From an uncultured Eubacteriales bacterium (GTDB lineage: Bacteria; Bacillota; Clostridia; Oscillospirales; Oscillospiraceae): DNA of 30,164 nt. Shown in pieces: positions 5,903-15,800 of the stretch. How positions within the stretch are numbered: the first letter of the stretch is position 1; every line of letters starts with the position of its first letter. The DNA lies in NCBI GenBank assembly GCA_900544975.1, contig UQXI01000032.1, forward strand, positions 1-30,164, read 5' to 3'. Below the pieces are notes generated by a model. That model made no database searches and was not told where the DNA came from. It saw only the letters and a program-made list of their open reading frames with translations. The position numbers and the translations under genes were made by a program.

Positions 5903-8317
5903 TTATTTGACAATGAGATTGACCAGCTTGTTCTTTACCACGATGGTCTTGACAATCCGGCCGCCCTGCTTTTCCAGGAAGCGGGAGACCTTCTCATCCG
6001 CCTGGGCGGCGGCAATGACCGCCTCATCCGGCGAATCAGCCTCCACGTGGATGGCGCCACGGAGCTTGCCGTTGACCTGGACTGCCATGTCGATTTCCGC
6101 ATCCCGGCACATGGCCTCGTCATAGACCGGCCAGGGGGAGACGGAGCAGATGCCTGCAAAGCCATGATTTTCCCAAATCTCGTCGCAGATGTGGGGAGCG
6201 AAGGGGCTGAGGAGCTGGAGGAAAGTCCGAAGCTCCGCCCGGTTGCAGCCCTTGTCTCCGAACTGGTTCAGGAGGGTCATGAGGGCGGCAATGGCCGTGT
6301 TGGGCTTCAGATTGTCAATGTCGGAGGTGACCTTTTTGATGGTCTTGTGCATGGCAGAGGCGTTGGCTGCCGAATAGGCCTGGGCATCGTCCTGTACGCT
6401 CTCTCCCAGGGTCCAGACCCGGTCCAGGAACCGCTTGCAGCCCTTGACCGCATTGGCAGACCAGGAGGCTGCCTTCTCAAAGTCACCGATGAACATGATA
6501 TAGGTCCGCATGGTGTCGGCGCCATAGGACTCGATGACGTCGGTGGGATTGATCACATTGCCCAGAGACTTGGACATTTTCACGCCGCCCTCGCCCAGGA
6601 TCATGCCCTGGCTGGTGCGCTTGGCATAGGGCTCCTTGGTGGGAACCACGCCGATGTCATAGAGGAATTTATACCAGAACCGGGAATACAGCAGATGCAG
6701 GGTGGTGTGCTCCATGCCGCCGTTGTACCAGTCCACAGGGGCCCAGTAGTTCAGCGCTTCCTTCGAGGCCAGGGCCTTGTCGTTGTGGGGGTCCATATAC
6801 CGCAGGAAATACCAGGAGGAACCGGCCCACTGAGGCATGGTATCCGTCTCCCGCTTGGCCGGGCCACCGCAATGGGGGCAGGTGGTGTTCACCCAGTCGG
6901 TCATCGCGGACAGAGGGCTCTCCCCGTCGTCGGTGGGCTCGTAGCTCTCCACCTCCGGCAGGAGCAGAGGCAGCTCACACTCAGGCAGGGCCACAGGGCC
7001 GCACTTGGGGCAGTGGACAATGGGGATGGGTTCTCCCCAATACCGCTGGCGGGAGAAAACCCAGTCCCGGAGCTTGAAATTCACCTTGGCATGGCCAATG
7101 CCCTGGTCCTCCAGCCATTTGGTGATGACGGGAATGGCCTCTTTCACCGTAAGGCCGTTGAGGAAGTCGGAATTCACCAGAATGCCGGTGTCGTCCTTCA
7201 GGGTGAAGGCCGCCTCTTCCACGTTTCCGCCCTTGACCACCTCGATGATCTCACAGCCAAACGCCTTGGCGAAGGCCCAGTCCCGGTCGTCGTGGGCGGG
7301 CACCGCCATAATGGCGCCGGTGCCGTAGGTGGCCAGCACATAGTCGGAGATGAAAATGGGAATTTCCTTGCCGTTCACCGGATTGATTCCCCGGACGCCC
7401 CGGAGCATGACGCCGGTCTTCTCTTTGTTCAGCTCTGTCCGCTCCATGTCGGACTTGGCGGCGGCGGCGGCCTGGTAGGCCTGAACCTCCCCGGCATTCT
7501 CCAACCGGTCCATCCACTTCTCCAGGAGGGCATGCTCTGGAGACAACACCATGTAAGTCGCACCGAAGAGGGTGTCCGGCCGGGTGGTATAGATCAAAAT
7601 GTCGTCGCCCAAGGTGGAGCGGAAGGTGACCTCGGCGCCATGGCTCCGGCCAATCCAGTTCTTCTGCTGGAGCTTCACCCGCTCAATGTAGTCCAGACCC
7701 TCCAGGTCGTCGATGAGCCGGTCGGCATACTTGGTAATCCGCAGCATCCACTGGCTCTTCTCCTTCCGGACCACCGGTGCGCCGCAGCGCTCGCAGACGC
7801 CCTCTACCACTTCCTCATTGGCCAGGACGCACTTGCAGCTGGTGCACCAGTTCACCGGCATCTTGGCCTTATAGGCCAGGCCATGCTGGAACATCTGGAG
7901 GAAAATCCACTGGGTCCACTTGAAATACTGAGGATCCGTGGTGTTGATCTCCCGGTCCCAGTCGAAGCTATAGCCCAGGGCCTTCAGCTGACTGCGGAAG
8001 GTGGCAATGTTCTGCTCCGTCACAATCCGGGGATGGATGTGGTTCTGAATGGCGTAGTTCTCTGTGGGCAGGCCAAAGGCGTCGTACCCAATGGGAAACA
8101 GCACATTTTTCCCCTCCATCCGCTTTTTCCGGGCAATGATGTCCATGGCGGTGTAGGGCCGACAGTGACCCACGTGAAGGCCTGCGCCGGAGGGGTATGG
8201 GAACTCAAACAGGGCATAGAACTTCTCCTTTTCGCCGCCGTTTTGTGTGGCGTACAGGTTCTGCTCCTCCCAAACTTTTTGCCATTTTAACTCAATGGAT
8301 TTAAAATCGTATGTCAT
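5903..8317 (-). CDS. leuS: Leucyl-tRNA synthetase
   Basis: The 804-residue class Ia synthetase has the usual bacterial LeuRS length. The HIGH motif is HVGH (48-51) after FPYPSGAGL. A zinc-binding insertion CTSC...CERC lies near 157-178. The CP1 editing domain spans roughly 220-420 and includes TTRPDTLFGATYMVLSPEH. The KMSKS loop is at about 580-584. The C-terminal anticodon-binding helical bundle ends with VQVNGKLRG and a short C-terminal domain. It charges tRNA-Leu and edits mischarged products. It is last in the smc-ftsY-rph-rdgB-yhbY-nadD-rsfS-leuS operon, 15 nt after rsfS. No T-box is present before it. Confidence 0.97.
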   Translation of the reverse strand: MTYDFKSIELKWQKVWEEQNLYATQNGGEKEKFYALFEFPYPSGAGLHVGHCRPYTAMDIIARKKRMEGKNVLFPIGYDAFGLPTENYAIQNHIHPRIVTEQNIATFRSQLKALGYSFDWDREINTTDPQYFKWTQWIFLQMFQHGLAYKAKMPVNWCTSCKCVLANEEVVEGVCERCGAPVVRKEKSQWMLRITKYADRLIDDLEGLDYIERVKLQQKNWIGRSHGAEVTFRSTLGDDILIYTTRPDTLFGATYMVLSPEHALLEKWMDRLENAGEVQAYQAAAAAKSDMERTELNKEKTGVMLRGVRGINPVNGKEIPIFISDYVLATYGTGAIMAVPAHDDRDWAFAKAFGCEIIEVVKGGNVEEAAFTLKDDTGILVNSDFLNGLTVKEAIPVITKWLEDQGIGHAKVNFKLRDWVFSRQRYWGEPIPIVHCPKCGPVALPECELPLLLPEVESYEPTDDGESPLSAMTDWVNTTCPHCGGPAKRETDTMPQWAGSSWYFLRYMDPHNDKALASKEALNYWAPVDWYNGGMEHTTLHLLYSRFWYKFLYDIGVVPTKEPYAKRTSQGMILGEGGVKMSKSLGNVINPTDVIESYGADTMRTYIMFIGDFEKAASWSANAVKGCKRFLDRVWTLGESVQDDAQAYSAANASAMHKTIKKVTSDIDNLKPNTAIAALMTLLNQFGDKGCNRAELRTFLQLLSPFAPHICDEIWENHGFAGICSVSPWPVYDEAMCRDAEIDMAVQVNGKLRGAIHVEADSPDEAVIAAAQADEKVSRFLEKQGGRIVKTIVVKNKLVNLIVK

Positions 8318-8332
8318 ATGCTTGCCCTCTCT

Positions 8333-8701
8333 CTAATGTTCCTGTTCTCCCAGGACCTCGCTTAAGGGGATGGTCTCCCCGTCGCTCCAAAGACGCTCCA
8401 GATCATAAAACTGCCGGGCTTCGTTGGTAAACACGTGAATCACCACACAGCCAAAATCCAACAGCTCCCAGGTGTTGCCCCGGTGGCCCTCCCGGCCCAG
8501 CATGGTCTCCCCCAGATCCTCCAGAGTTGCCTCGACGTAATCGCACAAGGTCTTCACATGGGTGTTGGAGGTGCCGGTGCAGATGAGAAAATAGTCCGCC
8601 AGGGTCGTCACATCTCCCACACGAATCAGCTGAATGCCCACGCCTTTTTTGCTGTCCAGCGCTCTGGTTGCAGCAGCGGCCACTTCTTTTGATGTTAACA
8701 T
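8333..8701 (-). CDS. rsfS: Ribosomal silencing factor RsfS
   Basis: The 122-residue protein matches the RsfS/Iojap family in length and sequence: KKGVGIQLIRVGDVTTLADYFLICTGTSNTHVKTL, then GNTWELLDFGCVVIHVFTNEARQFYDLERLW. RsfS binds L14 on the large subunit and blocks subunit joining during starvation. The start is fixed by AAGGAG seven nt upstream. It lies between nadD-yqeK and leuS; the nadD-yqeK-rsfS order is conserved in many Bacillota. Confidence 0.95.
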   Translation of the reverse strand: MLTSKEVAAAATRALDSKKGVGIQLIRVGDVTTLADYFLICTGTSNTHVKTLCDYVEATLEDLGETMLGREGHRGNTWELLDFGCVVIHVFTNEARQFYDLERLWSDGETIPLSEVLGEQEH

Positions 8702-8782
8702 AGGTTTTCTCCTTTTTTATTTCATTCGTTTTTCGGCAAGTTCGGACTGCCTGCGGCGGATGGAAATCCGCCCATGCCCTTC

Positions 8783-9991
8783 TCACATGCCAGTGCGCTG
8801 CATGCACTCTGCCTGGAGGGATGCAATGGCTTCCAGGGAATCCTGGGCCACCCGGCGACCCTGGCTGCGGAGCATGTCCACGGTCATCTCCAAGCCCATC
8901 AGAACCGCTCGGTCCAGATCCTCCGCCACTGCCGCCCGGAGCCGCTCCACCCCGGGGAAATCCCGGTTGGGCTCCATATAGTCCGCAATATAAAGGATCT
9001 TTTGCAGGGAATTCATATGGCCGCAGCCAGTGGTGTGGCTGGCAATGGCCTCAAACACCCCATCGTTTTCTCCAAAAATCTTCCTGGCCACCCATGCGCC
9101 GGTGGTGGCGTGAAGGGTCTTGGGATTGTCCCGGCTGAAGGGGGCCAGGGCAATGCCATATTCCTGGCACAGCTGCAGCTGCAATTCCGGCGGCAGGGCC
9201 TTGGTCACGTCGTGAAGAAGCCCTGCCCGGGCCGCATCCCTGGGATTGGCCCCGTATTGCTCCGCCAGCTTCGCCGCCGTGTCCCGGCAGCCCAACACAT
9301 GGGGCACCCGTTTGGGGTCCAGCAGACGGACCACCTCGGCCTCCAGGCCCTCCATAGAGAGTCCCCGCAGGTCCCGGTTGACTCCGTAAAGGCCCTGGGC
9401 CTGAATCCGCTCCAGCACGGCAGGCTCCAGCATCTCCCCCACTGCCTGGAAGGTGAGCATCCGCCGCACATCGGTGGAAGCCATGGGGAGCGCCCTGTTT
9501 TCCAAAAATCGCACCTGCCCGCCCAAATTCTCCTGAATGTACCGGGCCTGGGCCTGGAGCTCCTGCTGCAGCTTGGGCTCCTCGCACTCCCGCAGCATCA
9601 CCACCAGGGTGGCCTGGCGGCAGATTTTCTCCGGCTCTCGCCACCGGGGGAAGGCCAGGAGCATATCTGTGCCCATCAGGAAAAACAGCTCGTCTTCGGG
9701 ATAGGCCTGGCGCAGCAGGGTCATGGTATCGGCCGTGTAGCTCCTGCCCTCCCGCAGAAGCTCCAGGTCAGAAGCCTCCGCCTTGCCAATCGCCTGGGCC
9801 GCCAGACGCACCAGCTCCAGGCGCTCCCATGCCGAAGGGGTCCCCTCCGGCATGGTCTTGTGGGGCGGACAGCGGTCAGGAATGAGCAGAAGCTTGTCCA
9901 GATTCAGAAGCTCCACTGCCTGCCGCGCCGCCTGCATGTGTCCTCGATGGGGCGGGTTAAACGTCCCGCCGTAGATGCCAATTCTGCTCAT
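8783..9991 (-). CDS. nadD: NadD-YqeK fusion: nicotinate-nucleotide adenylyltransferase plus HD hydrolase
   Basis: This single 402-residue ORF joins two enzymes that are usually separate adjacent genes. Residues 1-205 are NadD: GGTFNPPHRGH (8-18) for ATP binding and ASTDVRR (171-177) as the second nucleotide motif, converting nicotinate mononucleotide to deamido-NAD. Residues 213-402 are YqeK, an HD-domain protein with His231, His260-Asp261 (GLLHDVTK), His294, His319 and Asp337. YqeK relatives hydrolyse diadenosine tetraphosphate to ADP. The junction (about 203-213) shows no frameshift or stop. It is followed by rsfS after 81 nt that include a GGCGGAT/ATCCGCC hairpin (8755-8772). Confidence 0.93.
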   Translation of the reverse strand: MSRIGIYGGTFNPPHRGHMQAARQAVELLNLDKLLLIPDRCPPHKTMPEGTPSAWERLELVRLAAQAIGKAEASDLELLREGRSYTADTMTLLRQAYPEDELFFLMGTDMLLAFPRWREPEKICRQATLVVMLRECEEPKLQQELQAQARYIQENLGGQVRFLENRALPMASTDVRRMLTFQAVGEMLEPAVLERIQAQGLYGVNRDLRGLSMEGLEAEVVRLLDPKRVPHVLGCRDTAAKLAEQYGANPRDAARAGLLHDVTKALPPELQLQLCQEYGIALAPFSRDNPKTLHATTGAWVARKIFGENDGVFEAIASHTTGCGHMNSLQKILYIADYMEPNRDFPGVERLRAAVAEDLDRAVLMGLEMTVDMLRSQGRRVAQDSLEAIASLQAECMQRTGM

Positions 9992-10013
9992 GACCTCACC
10001 TCACGATTTTCTG

Positions 10014-10490
10014 TTACGGCTTTTCCTGCCGTCCCATTGCCTTTTCCTTCTCCCGCTCAATGGCCCGGTCGATGGCCGTCTGGCGGAAGTAAGCGTTGCG
10101 CCGCTCCCGCTCGGCCTGAGCCGCCTTGCGGCGGGCCCGGGCTCCCTTGCGCACGGGATTGGACTTGGCCACGGGGACGGGGGCCAGCTTCGCCCTGCCC
10201 ACCTGATTTCTCTCCCGTTTCAGCCGCTCAGACTCCCGGTATAAGACGAATCGAAAGCCCACGGCACATACCGGCTCGGCGCCGGTCGCCGCGCACAGAG
10301 CGTCCAGCGCTTCCCTGGCGGTCAGGAAGGAGGCCTCCAGCGCCCGGCCCTTGATCAGTTCTCTGGCCTCCAGCTGGGTCACAGCCTCCAGCACCACCTG
10401 TTCTGTCACGCCGCCTTTTCCCACAATGAGGGTGGTCTCCAGGCCATTGGCTTGGGCCCGCAGCTCGGCTCTCTCTTTACTGGTCAGCAT
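10014..10490 (-). CDS. yhbY: YhbY-family ribosome assembly RNA-binding protein with long basic C-terminal tail
   Basis: The 158-residue protein begins with a CRM (YhbY) domain (about 1-95; MLTSKERAELRAQANGLE and the GKGG loop at 24-27). CRM proteins associate with pre-50S particles. Typical YhbY is about 97 residues. Here some 60 extra residues follow, very rich in Arg, Lys and Ala (RKGARARRKAAQAERERR), probably helical and RNA-binding. The start at 10490 is chosen over an upstream in-frame codon because AGGAGG lies six nt before it. This makes it overlap the 3' end of rdgB by 14 bp. Confidence 0.88.
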   Translation of the reverse strand: MLTSKERAELRAQANGLETTLIVGKGGVTEQVVLEAVTQLEARELIKGRALEASFLTAREALDALCAATGAEPVCAVGFRFVLYRESERLKRERNQVGRAKLAPVPVAKSNPVRKGARARRKAAQAERERRNAYFRQTAIDRAIEREKEKAMGRQEKP

Positions 10491-11085
10491 ATTCCGCCTC
10501 CTGACATAATTTCTCATAGAATAACTTCAGGGCAACCGCCCGGTGGGAGACCTGGTTTTTCTCCCCGGCAGTCAGCTCCGCAAAGGTTTTACCCGCAGGG
10601 GGATAGTAGAAAATGGGGTCGTAGCCGAAGCCGCCTGCTCCATGGGCCTGCCGCAGAAGCTCCCCATGGGCTTCTCCCCTGGCCTGGATCATCCGGCCAT
10701 CGGGATACACCAGGGTAATCACAGAAACAAATTGGGCCTGACGCTGTCCGTCCGGCACTTGCTGCGTGTTTTTCAGCAGGAGCAGCAGCCGGCCCCAGTC
10801 GTCCAGGGAGGGGTCGTCCCCGTACCGGGCCGAATGCACCCCGGGGGCGCCTCCCAATGCGTCCACCGCAATGCCGGAGTCGTCCGCCAGAGCCGGCAGG
10901 CCGGTGGCCTCCATGACGGCGTGGGCCTTGAGGAAGGAGTTTTCCTCAAAGGTCTGCCCCGTCTCCTCCACCTCCACATCCACACCCAGGTCGGATTCCA
11001 GCACCAGCTCTATATTCAGCGGCTTCAGAATCGCGCTGATTTCCACCAGCTTATGAGGATTCTTGCTGGCCAGCACTACTTTCAT
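10477..11085 (-). CDS. rdgB: XTP/dITP diphosphatase (RdgB/HAM1 family)
   Basis: The 202-residue protein contains the family motifs ASKNPHK (6-12), the catalytic ADDSG (67-71), GFGYDPIF near 153 and the purine-contacting SHRAVAL near the C terminus. It hydrolyses inosine, xanthosine and deoxyinosine triphosphates to monophosphates, preventing their use in DNA or RNA. Its ATG overlaps the rph stop in an ATGA, so translation is probably coupled. The rph-rdgB pairing is common in Bacillota. Confidence 0.96.
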   Translation of the reverse strand: MKVVLASKNPHKLVEISAILKPLNIELVLESDLGVDVEVEETGQTFEENSFLKAHAVMEATGLPALADDSGIAVDALGGAPGVHSARYGDDPSLDDWGRLLLLLKNTQQVPDGQRQAQFVSVITLVYPDGRMIQARGEAHGELLRQAHGAGGFGYDPIFYYPPAGKTFAELTAGEKNQVSHRAVALKLFYEKLCQEAEYADQ

Positions 11086-11798
11086 ACCAATTCCCCCAAA
11101 ACTTTTTTCTCTAACGCAATCAGCTCCCGGCAGCCTTTGCCGCAGAGCCGAAGGAGCTTCTGCTCCTCTTCCAGGGTAAAGGGCCGCCCTTCCCCGGTGC
11201 CCTGCACTTCAATCAGGTTGCCGTTGCCATTCATCACACAGTTGAGGTCGACTGCCGCCCGGCTGTCTTCCACATAGCACAGATCCAGCATGGCCTCTCC
11301 GCCCACAATTCCGGCGGAAATACCCGCCACATAGTTCCGAATGGGCAGCTTCTCCAGGAGGCCCCGGGTCATAAGGCCGCGACAGGCCAGGACCAGGGCC
11401 ACAAAGCCCCCGGTCACCGATGCGGTCCGGGTGCCTCCGTCCCCCTGGAGCACGTCGCAGTCGATGGTGATGGTCCGGATCCCCAGAGCCTCCAGATCCA
11501 CTGCCGCCCGGAGGGCCCGGCCCACCAGGCGCTGAATCTCCGCACTCCGGGGGGCCAGCTTCAGCTTGGAGACGTCCCGCTTACTCCGCTCCCGGTTGGC
11601 TCTGGGGAGCATGGAGTACTCTGCCGTCACCCAGCCCCCCTTACTCACATGGGGCGGAACCCGCTCCTCCACCGAGGCATTGCACAGCACCACCGTGTCT
11701 CCCGCCCGGACGAGGCAGCTGCCTTCGGCAAACTTCGTAAAGCCCAGCTCCAGGGTCACGGGCCGGAGCTGATCCAGCGCTCTTCCATCCTGTCTCAA
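11082..11798 (-). CDS. rph: Ribonuclease PH
   Basis: The 238-residue phosphorolytic 3'-5' exonuclease trims tRNA 3' ends. Family signatures seen are LCNASVEERVPP, GWVTAEYSMLPRA, EIQRLVGRALRA, TITIDCDVLQGDGGTRTASVTGG and LIEVQGTGE. TTG at 11798 gives the canonical N terminus (M)RQDGR and has GAGG eight nt upstream. ATG at 11804 would leave only two nt after the same GAGG, so TTG is preferred. The ribosome binding site overlaps the ftsY stop codon. Only the start choice is uncertain; the product is not. Confidence 0.93.
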   Translation of the reverse strand: MRQDGRALDQLRPVTLELGFTKFAEGSCLVRAGDTVVLCNASVEERVPPHVSKGGWVTAEYSMLPRANRERSKRDVSKLKLAPRSAEIQRLVGRALRAAVDLEALGIRTITIDCDVLQGDGGTRTASVTGGFVALVLACRGLMTRGLLEKLPIRNYVAGISAGIVGGEAMLDLCYVEDSRAAVDLNCVMNGNGNLIEVQGTGEGRPFTLEEEQKLLRLCGKGCRELIALEKKVLGELV

Positions 11799-11808
11799 TC
11801 TCATCACC

Positions 11809-12714
11809 TCACAGAAGGGCATTGACGAAGTCTCTGGCGTCAAAGGGCATCAGATCCTCCGCCTTCTCCCCCACGCCGATGTACTTCACCGGAATTTGCA
11901 GGGCGTCCGCTACGGCGATGACGATGCCGCCCTTGGCCGTGCCGTCCAGCTTGGTGAGGGCCATGGCCGTCACGCCGGCAATTTCCTTAAACTGCTTGGC
12001 CTGTAAAAGGCCGTTCTGCCCCGTGGTGGCATCCAGCACCAGCAGGACCTCCTTGTCCGCATCCGGCAGCTCCCGGTCGATGATCCGGGAGATCTTGCTC
12101 AGCTCGTTCATCAGATTGGCCTTGTTGTGCAGCCGCCCGGCGGTGTCGCAGAGGATCACGTCGGCGTTTCTGGACTTGGCTGCCTGAATGCCGTCAAACA
12201 CCACGGCGGCGGGATCTGCCCCCTCATGTTGGCGGACGATGTCCGCGCCGGTGCGTCCAGCCCAGATCTCCAGCTGGTCCGCGGCGGCAGCCCGGAAGGT
12301 ATCGCCGGCGCACATCAGCACCTTTTTCCCCTGGTCCCCCAGCTGCTTGGCCAGCTTGCCGATGGTGGTGGTCTTCCCCACCCCGTTGACACCGATGACC
12401 AGCACCACAGAGGGGCGGGTGCCCAGACGCAGGCGGGTGTCTCCCACATCCAGCATCTCCACCAGAATGTCTTTGAGGGCGGTCTTGGCGTCCTCCGGCT
12501 CCCGGATTTTTTCTTCCCGGACCCGGTTGCGCAGGGCTTCCACCGCTCTTCCGGCGGTCTCCACACCCAGGTCTGCCAGGATCAGACACTCCTCCAGCTC
12601 GTCGTAAAACTCGTCGTCCAGATTGGAAAAGCCGGAAAACACATTGCCCAGGGTCTCGGCCATGGCTTTTCTGGTTTTGGTCAGGCCTTCTTTGATTTTA
12701 CTGAAAAATCCCAT
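11809..12714 (-). CDS. ftsY: Signal recognition particle receptor FtsY
   Basis: The 301-residue SRP GTPase has a short N domain (about 1-95) and a G domain. Motifs are GVNGVGKTTT (108-117), DTFRAAAADQLEIW, DTAGR (190-194) and TKLDGTAKGG (244-253). It receives ribosome-SRP complexes at the membrane. The acidic A domain of E. coli FtsY is absent, as is usual in Bacillota. The start at 12714 follows GAGGAG by seven nt. It sits after smc; the smc-ftsY order is widely conserved in Bacillota. Rightmost in-frame codons upstream of this ATG lack a ribosome binding site. Confidence 0.97.
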   Translation of the reverse strand: MGFFSKIKEGLTKTRKAMAETLGNVFSGFSNLDDEFYDELEECLILADLGVETAGRAVEALRNRVREEKIREPEDAKTALKDILVEMLDVGDTRLRLGTRPSVVLVIGVNGVGKTTTIGKLAKQLGDQGKKVLMCAGDTFRAAAADQLEIWAGRTGADIVRQHEGADPAAVVFDGIQAAKSRNADVILCDTAGRLHNKANLMNELSKISRIIDRELPDADKEVLLVLDATTGQNGLLQAKQFKEIAGVTAMALTKLDGTAKGGIVIAVADALQIPVKYIGVGEKAEDLMPFDARDFVNALL

Positions 12715-12801
12715 TGTTTTTCTCCTCAATTCTGATATCCCATGACTTCCATGGTCACCCAGGGATGGGCTTTGCTCCCATCCTCCAAACTGTAGCGGCT
12801 C

Positions 12802-15800
12802 CTATTCCATGATGCCCAATTCCTGCTCCATCTGATTCAGATCCATGTGGAGAATCTTGGAGACGCCCTGCTCCTGCATGGTGACGCCGTAGAGGACGTC
12901 TGCCGCCTCCATGGTGCCCCGCCGGTGGGTGATGACGATGAATTGGGTCTTTTGGCACAGGTGGTGCAGATAGCTGGAGTACCGCTCCACATTCCGGTCG
13001 TCCAAGGCGGCGTCAATCTCGTCCAGCATGCAGAAGGGTGTGGGCCGCACCTTCATAATGGAGAAGTACAGGGCGATGGCCACAAAGGCCTTCTCCCCGC
13101 CGGAGAGCAGGGTGATGGTCTTCAGCTGCTTGCCGGGGGGCTGCACCCGGATTTCGATGCCGCAGGTCAGTGGATTGTCCGGGTCCTCCAGGACCAGGGC
13201 GCCCTTGCCGCCGCCGAACATCTCGGTAAAGGTCTGTTGGAAATACTGGTCAATTTTTTGAAACTCCGTCACGAAGATGGAGGTCATTTCCGTGGTGATG
13301 TTCCGAATGATGCTCTCCAGCTCCCGTTTGGCGGTGAGCACATCGTCCCGCTGGGCGGTGAGGTAGGAATACCGCTCATTGACCCGGGCGTACTCTTCAA
13401 TGGCCCCCAGGTTGGGGGTGCCCAAGGCGGCAATTTTCCGCTTCAGCTCCCCGATCCGCCGGTTGCCTGCCGGCACGGATTCCAGCTCCGCCCGCTCCTG
13501 GGCGGCAGTGGAGGGGGTGAGGCCATAGGTGTCCCACAGCCGGTCGATGACCTGCCGCTCTTCCAGGGCGGTGGTTACTTTTTTTTGCTCCAGGAGGGCA
13601 CAGGCCCGCTCCATGGTGAGAATGGATTTATTTTTGTCCTGGGCCTCCCGCTCGGTCCGGGTTTTTCCGGCCTCGGTCTGGGCCCGGGCATCCAGGGCTT
13701 GCTGGAGCGCCTGGCGGGCTTCTCCCGTCTTCTCCTGGTTGGCCGCCCGGTCCCGGCTCACCCGGTCCAGATCCTCCTGGATCCGGGCGGTATCGGCTTC
13801 CGTGGCCTCCAGGATCGCCAGCTTCTGGGCCCGGTCTCCCTCCAGGGAGGCGCACAGGGACTCCAACCGCTCCACATTTTCTGTGGCGGACCGGCGCTCA
13901 GCCTCCAGGGCAGCCATGTCCGTCTTGTTTGCGGCCATCCGGCCGGTGAGGATCTCAGTCTGGCGGGCGGCGTCGGACTGGTCCTGACTGAGGCTCTCCA
14001 GGGTGCTCTCTGCATCGGTCAGCTGATATCGCAGTGTCTCCAGCTGGCCCCGAAGGCTGGCCGCCCGCTCCCGGTCGGCCTGGTGGCGGGTACGGAGGGT
14101 CTCCATCTCCCGCCCGGCGGAGGCCGCCGCATCTCCCAGGGCCTGGAGGAGCACATGGTGCTGCTTCTCCTCTCCTTCCAGCCGCAGAACCTCGTCTTCT
14201 GCGGCCCGGAGCTGCTCCCGGGTGGCGGTCAACTCAAATTCTGTCTGCTCCACCGCCCGCTGGGCCTCAGCCAGGGCGGTCTCGGTGGTCGTCTTCTGAG
14301 CTTGCAGGGCAATCTCCTGGGCGCTCAGGCGCTTGAGCTCGTTGGCCCGGGACAGGAAGCCCGCCTCTTTGGCCACAGAGCCGCCGGTCATGGAGCCGCC
14401 GGGGTTCATGACCTGGCCGTCCAGGGTGACGATCTTAAACCGGCTGCGGTATTGCCGGGCCATGGCGATGGCGCTGTCCAGCTCCTCCACAATGACCGTC
14501 CGGCCCAGGAGGTTCTCCACCACGCCCCGGTACCGGTCTTCACAGCGGACCAGCCGGGAGGCCACTCCCACAAAGCCCCGGCAACTGTCGACTCCGGACT
14601 CCTGCAAAGAGCGGGGAGTCATGGCGCTGAGGGGCAGGAAGGTGGCCCGGCCGCCTCCCGTGCGCTTCAAAAACCCAATGGCTGCCTTGGCATCGGCTTC
14701 CGCATCCACCACAATCTGCTGCATGGCGGCGCCCAGGGCGATCTCTATGGCCGTGGTAAACCGGTCCTCGGTGTGAATGAGGTGGGATACGGGGCCGTGG
14801 ATATGCAGAAGGCCACCCCGCCGGCTCTCCTGCATGATGCTGCGGACCGACTTGTTATAACTCTCAAAATCCTCTTCCATGGCCCGGTAGACCCGGGCCT
14901 TGGCTGAGACGGAATCCAGCTGGCTGGTCTGCCGCCGCAGCTCCTCCCGGAGGCCATCCCGGCGCTGCAGCCGCCCGGACTGGCGCAGCTGGTAGCCGTC
15001 CATGGCGTTGGTCAGGGTTTGGACCCGGCTCCGACAGGACTGCAGGGCCTTCTGGCAGGTATCCAGGGCGCTCTGGGCCTGGGCCTGCCGCTGCTGCCCG
15101 GCGTCCAGATCGGCCTGGAGATCCTCCATCCGGCTCTGGGCCTGGCGGACGGATTCCTCCAGGGCGGCCAAATCCGCCTGCCGCCCGGCGATATCCGCCT
15201 GGAGGGTCGACTGGCGGCCACGCAGCTCCAGATACTGCTTGGTAATGCCCTCGGCGTTGGCGGTGAGGCGCTGGATCTGCCCCCCGATTTCCTCCAAAGC
15301 CCGACGGAGCTCCTGGAGCTCTTGGTCAATGGCGGCAATCCGGTTCCGGCTGTCTGCAATCTGCTGGACAATGCCAGAGCTTCGGCCCTCCTGCTGGCTC
15401 AGCTCCTCCCGGATCCGGTCTGCATTTTGTTGGTTGTTGCGGATGTTCCCTTGCAGGAGGGCAACCTGCCCGTCCAGCTGCCGGTCGGAGGCTTCCAGCG
15501 CCGTCACCTGCTCCCGGACGGACTCCAGGGCGGCGTCCTGCTCCCGCAGAGCGTCGCTCAGCTCCTCGGCCTTCCGGTACAGGCCCTCCAGGGCCATGTG
15601 CTCCTGCTCCAGCACGAACGAAGAGGAGGTATAGTCTTCCTCAGCCTTCTTGGCGGCCGCCGCCAGCTTGTCCAGATTTTCCAGCCAGACGGCAATCTCC
15701 AGGCCCCGGAGCTCCGCCTTGTATTCCAAATAGTTCCTGGCCTTTTCCGACTGGAGCCGCAGGGGGTCCAGCTGAAGCTCCAGCTCGGAGACCTTGTCCC

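Noticed and set aside
5558..8290. 910-codon open frame on the plus strand opposite leuS
   Set aside because: It is the antisense shadow of leuS in G+C-rich DNA: no ribosome binding site, low-complexity Gly/His/Leu composition, and leuS itself is unambiguous.
8755..8772. Terminator between nadD-yqeK and rsfS
   Set aside because: The GGCGGAT/ATCCGCC stem is only 7 bp and has no T run after it on the minus strand, so the operon probably continues.
12847..14907. 686-codon plus-strand open frame opposite smc
   Set aside because: Antisense shadow of smc with no recognisable domain or start signals.
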